From: Aeromonas bestiarum
GTDB lineage: Bacteria > Pseudomonadota > Gammaproteobacteria > Enterobacterales > Aeromonadaceae
Length of the DNA stretch: 64,000 nucleotides
Direction: 5' to 3'
Assembly: GCF_000819745.1 (NCBI RefSeq)
Contig: NZ_CDDA01000030.1
Span: 101,398-165,397, forward strand
In this document: positions 61,901 to 64,000 of the stretch, piece by piece
Position numbering within the stretch: the first letter of the stretch is position 1
Layout of the letters: each line of letters begins with the position of its first letter
Notes under the pieces: model-generated
Database searches by the model: none
What the model was told of the DNA's origin: nothing
Seen by the model: only the letters and a program-made list of their open reading frames with translations
Translations under genes and position numbers: made by a program

Positions 61901-62877
61901 CGCTCGAGCTGCAACCGGCTCTGCAGCCAGGGCTTGCCGTCGAGCTTGAAGGTCACGTCATGGCTGGCAAGCTGCCACTCTTCGCCGTCCCGGCGCAGCT
62001 GGATCTTGCCCCCCTGCAGGCCGAGACGGTGCATGGCACCCTGCTTCTCATCCTGCCAGATCAGGTAGTTGTTGCCGAATGCCAGCAGGGATTCCCCCAG
62101 CTGACCGCTGGCAAAGGTGCTCCAGAGCTGGAAATCGAGCTGGCCGGCCACCCGTGGCTCGCCGGCATGGATCCGTGCCAGCATGGGGCTGATGTCAAGC
62201 TGGCTGGCCCCCAGATAGAGCTGCCCCTTGAGCCGATCGAGCCGCGCCTCGGGGGCATCCACATCCAGGATGAGATCTATGGTGCTCTCGCCCACCCCGT
62301 TGATCAGATAGGCCTTGCCGACCCCCTGATGGCGCTTGCCGCGGTTCTGCCAGCGCAGCTGGGCGATGTCGAGGGCCCGCACCTCCCCCAGCGCCGTGGT
62401 CAGGCTGAGGCGGGTGTCGTGAATGTCGAAGGTGGAGAGCTGGGTCAGCAGGAAGCGCAGCAATGCCTGCTGCTGATCACGGCCGTCACTGGGCTCGGGG
62501 TCGGCCGGTTGGGCCAGATCCAGCGCTATGTCGCCATCGCTCAAGATGAGCTGGCCGAACACAGGCCTGAGTTCATTGAGGGAGCGCCAGAAGTCGAGGT
62601 GCGCCCATACCTTGCCAAGGCGCAGGGCAAAACGGCCGGAATCCGGCGCTATCACCAGCTGTTGCAGCTCGAGAGCCGGGCCGCGCTGGGTCCAGTCCAG
62701 GCCGATGCGATCGACGCTGGCTTCCAGCTTGCTGTCAGCCAGCAGGGTGTCGAGCAGTGCCTGTCTGTGCTGGTTGAGCAAGGGGCCGCCAAAGCGCACC
62801 AGACTGACCAGGATGGCCAGCAGCACGAAGAAGACCCCGAGGGCTAACCAGCCCCGACTCAGCCAGCGATAGACCAA
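58978..62877 (-). CDS. yhdP: AsmA-like envelope protein YhdP
   Basis: 1299 residues. One N-terminal membrane helix (about 8-29: GWLALGVFFVLLAILVSLV), then a huge beta-rich periplasmic region, and a C-terminal DUF3971/AsmA_2 part (LLGVTAGDAPG-like turns, YQLEGGTLREVNDKGARLLSLLSLDSLLRKLRLDF). YhdP is one of the AsmA family bridges thought to carry phospholipid from the inner to outer membrane. The frame opens with TTG at 62877, adjacent to the rng TAA; no ATG lies near the start, so this start is provisional. Size is in the family range (about 1266 in E. coli). Confidence 0.9.
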   Translation of the reverse strand: MVYRWLSRGWLALGVFFVLLAILVSLVRFGGPLLNQHRQALLDTLLADSKLEASVDRIGLDWTQRGPALELQQLVIAPDSGRFALRLGKVWAHLDFWRSLNELRPVFGQLILSDGDIALDLAQPADPEPSDGRDQQQALLRFLLTQLSTFDIHDTRLSLTTALGEVRALDIAQLRWQNRGKRHQGVGKAYLINGVGESTIDLILDVDAPEARLDRLKGQLYLGASQLDISPMLARIHAGEPRVAGQLDFQLWSTFASGQLGESLLAFGNNYLIWQDEKQGAMHRLGLQGGKIQLRRDGEEWQLASHDVTFKLDGKPWLQSRLQLERVGSRIQGYVPSIDLDQVANLSQLVSGLYPELTETLKRTQPKGQLQDLVLQADADWRGLSLSGQLSHIKVTAWQDVPGVQDLNGEFWLTPTGGSARLALHKDKVDPARHFKEPIPVDSFSARLDWWQDPRGWVLYGQDVALDNPDLTLASRFRMDLYEHTFLALTGRIDVKNAGNADRYYPLQVMSKSLVDYLSGAIKGGQARGADLLWYGEFKDFPYSKGEGIFQVAVPLERATFQFFPGWQPLTDLQIDLLFQNASLDMNSRSTRLGKAGSDSVHAWIPDLYPGAHLYVDAKVEGEGKAISDYLQDSPLGDSVGQALREIEIRGPLKGSVKLDIPLDGESEVKASGDALFSNNKVRVASLDLPLEQVQGRLEYDNEQTRFSNLKASLWNQPLTLDYQGRQQPNRYQVDLKFKGLWDSSRQRRDLPVLDILKGRGNWAGTLGLTLPNDKPFSFQLALDSNLQGMGLDLPSPLAKDANSRLPLKVTARGRDGSADIRAVLGADVDMQSRLVYGDGVPYLSRVRVDVGQPGARVLRDKPLLLAINQQQADVAGWLARLKQWLPASTAAGGNAVVGPAFLPQEWWVDGQLARADIGSANLKAVHFTVGPVKQATEVMIDSPDVMGVVRLPVTERQPIDAKFARIYWSGKSSDLSPEPDARQDRAIMDAIPWLTFSCVDCRFGALPLGEVKGELVPGANKLTLKGLDMRLAGSQLTGTVDWLAQPGRMQTHARASISSNNSELLLKRLGYTSPIGDAPGKMALDLNWNDVPYRLDVPTLAGSANYQLEGGTLREVNDKGARLLSLLSLDSLLRKLRLDFRDVFDKGFYFESMSASAKIKQGVVDNQDFYMKGAAGNLRGEGIADLVRWRLDYELSFSPNLGGTLPVVAAFSLTPITGLYVLALSKLLEPVVDVVTRIDFRVSGPLDAPKLIEAGRDRARIKLNQQQKEAVDAVAPNLPAQEVTPFLLTPKHAGPAQR

Positions 62878-64000
62878 TTACATCATCACCACATCGAATT
62901 GTTCCTGGCCGCAGAGCGGTTCACTCACTACCCGGACCTGCTTGCCGATGAACACCTCCAGCTCGGCGAGGCTGTGGGACTCTTCACCCCGCAGGTAGTC
63001 GGCCACGGCCGGTGCGGCGTAGACGGTGAACTGATCCGCATCGTAGGCGCGATTGACCCGGATGATCTCCCGCAGGATCTCGAAGCAGACCGACTCCACC
63101 GTCTTGACCCGACCGCGCCCCTTGCACTCGGGGCACTCGGAGCAGAGCACGTGCTCCAGGCTCTCGCGGGTACGCTTGCGGGTCATCTCCACCAGGCCGA
63201 GCTGGGAGAAGCCGTTGACGTTGGTCTTGGCCCTGTCCTTGGAGAGCGCCTGCTCCAGGCTGTGCAGCACCCGTCGGCGATGATCCTCGGACTGCATGTC
63301 GATGAAATCGATGATGATGATGCCGCCGAGGTTGCGCAGGCGCAGGTGACGGGCGATGGCCGCCGTCGCCTCGACGTTGGTATTGAAGATGGTCTCTTCC
63401 AGATTGCGATGGCCGACGAAGGCGCCCGTGTTGATGTCCACCGTGGTCATGGCTTCGGTCTGGTCGATGATGAGGTAGCCGCCGGATTTCAGCTCTACCT
63501 TGCGATCCAGCGCACGCTGGATCTCGTTCTCCACGTCGTAGAGATCGAAGATGGGCGACTCGCCGGAGTAGTATTCCAGCTTGCCGGCCAGTTCGGGCAC
63601 GTACTCCTCGGTGAAGCGCTTGAGCTGATCGAAGCTCTGGCGCGAGTCGACCCGGATCTTGTCGAGCTCGGCGCCGACGAAATCGCGCACCACCCGGAAG
63701 GCCAGGCTGGGATCTTCATAGAGGATCTTGCAGGGCGGGTACTTCTGCTTGCGCTCCAGGATCTTGCGCCACAGCCGCTTGAGGAAGGCGGCGTCCTGCT
63801 CCAGCTCCTGCTCTCCCACCCCTTCGGCGGCGGTGCGAATGATATAGCCACCGAGATCATCCACATAGCTGGCCACGGTACGCTTGAGGCGCTCGCGCTC
63901 CGCTTCGGACTCGATGCGCTGGGACACCCCCACATGCGCACTGCCCGGCATGAACACCAGATAGCGGGATGGCAAGGTGATGTCGGTGGTGAGACGGGCG
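62878..64000 (-). CDS. rng: ribonuclease G, C-terminal part (5' end outside)
   Basis: About 374 residues, cut by the right edge of the window. The visible part starts at ARLTTDITLPSRYLVFMPG and contains GGYIIRTAAEG, FDLYDVENEIQRALDRKVELKSGGYLIIDQTEAMTTVDINTGAF (metal site), GGIIIIDFIDM and CSECPECKGRG, the zinc-link Cys motif. It matches E. coli RNase G (CafA) in detail. This endonuclease trims 16S rRNA and some mRNAs. The N-terminal S1 domain is outside. Confidence 0.97.
   Translation of the reverse strand, partial: ARLTTDITLPSRYLVFMPGSAHVGVSQRIESEAERERLKRTVASYVDDLGGYIIRTAAEGVGEQELEQDAAFLKRLWRKILERKQKYPPCKILYEDPSLAFRVVRDFVGAELDKIRVDSRQSFDQLKRFTEEYVPELAGKLEYYSGESPIFDLYDVENEIQRALDRKVELKSGGYLIIDQTEAMTTVDINTGAFVGHRNLEETIFNTNVEATAAIARHLRLRNLGGIIIIDFIDMQSEDHRRRVLHSLEQALSKDRAKTNVNGFSQLGLVEMTRKRTRESLEHVLCSECPECKGRGRVKTVESVCFEILREIIRVNRAYDADQFTVYAAPAVADYLRGEESHSLAELEVFIGKQVRVVSEPLCGQEQFDVVMM

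Noticed and set aside
58999-62847. A 1282-codon open frame opposite yhdP
   Set aside because: Antisense shadow of the yhdP gene; rich in Gln, His and Gly with no domain.

Overview
This window looks like chromosomal DNA from Aeromonas, most likely the A. hydrophila group. GC is high (roughly 60%) over most of it. Household genes resemble their enterobacterial and Vibrio counterparts (thiC, metH, rimK, tldD-yhdP-rng, aphA, lpoB). The clearest pointer is a complete 493-residue proaerolysin gene that, as far as I can recall, is almost identical to the A. hydrophila toxin. The species call is from memory of protein sequences, not from a search.

Layout. 1-5.8 kb: tail of a TonB-dependent receptor, a PepSY membrane protein, an acyltransferase, small secreted and acetyltransferase proteins, a divergent hxlR/ydhR pair and an ExoD-like protein. 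5.8-12.8 kb: an amino acid permease, a PAS-GGDEF diguanylate cyclase, several small acetyltransferases, a low-GC DUF642 secreted protein and lpoB. 12.8-15.1 kb: a low-GC accessory island with a DUF2188 protein, a TIR-like protein and a protein with a PIN-nuclease-like acidic residue pattern. This is the best candidate here for an undescribed (possibly defence) system. 15.1-15.5 kb: a dense cluster of hairpins without a gene. 15.5-22.5 kb: the thiamine operon thiC-thiDE-thiF-thiS-thiG-thiH on the minus strand, whose genes overlap their neighbours (usually as ATGA) except for a one-base gap at thiS/thiG. It has a promoter and a TPP riboswitch in front, and a REP-like palindrome is read in frame inside the N-terminus of thiH.

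22.6-29.6 kb: aerolysin, two small DUF5666-like secreted proteins divergent from a two-component system, brnQ and a fragment of a second histidine kinase. The sensor kinase begins with a 45-bp tandem repeat that seems to have grown out of the regulator/kinase stop-start junction. 29.6-40.3 kb: rimK, metH, a sodium/proton antiporter, a small unannotated gene, an HDOD protein, a YpfJ metallopeptidase and aphA. 40.6-47.1 kb: a five-gene stressosome operon: RsbR-like sensor, RsbS-like scaffold, a fused RsbT-kinase/RsbX-phosphatase, a hybrid histidine kinase and an HD-GYP phosphodiesterase. Together they suggest a route from stress sensing to phosphorelay and c-di-GMP breakdown.

47.1-64 kb: a PP-loop ATPase, an MFS transporter, a MarC protein, then a MurNAc uptake and recycling operon (murQ, murP, a porin, a DUF2057 protein) with hairpins between the genes and a convergent murR repressor. 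The window ends in the conserved rng-yhdP-(Dabb)-nitrilase-tldD group on the minus strand, with rng cut by the window edge. I saw no rRNA, tRNA, CRISPR array or intact insertion sequence.
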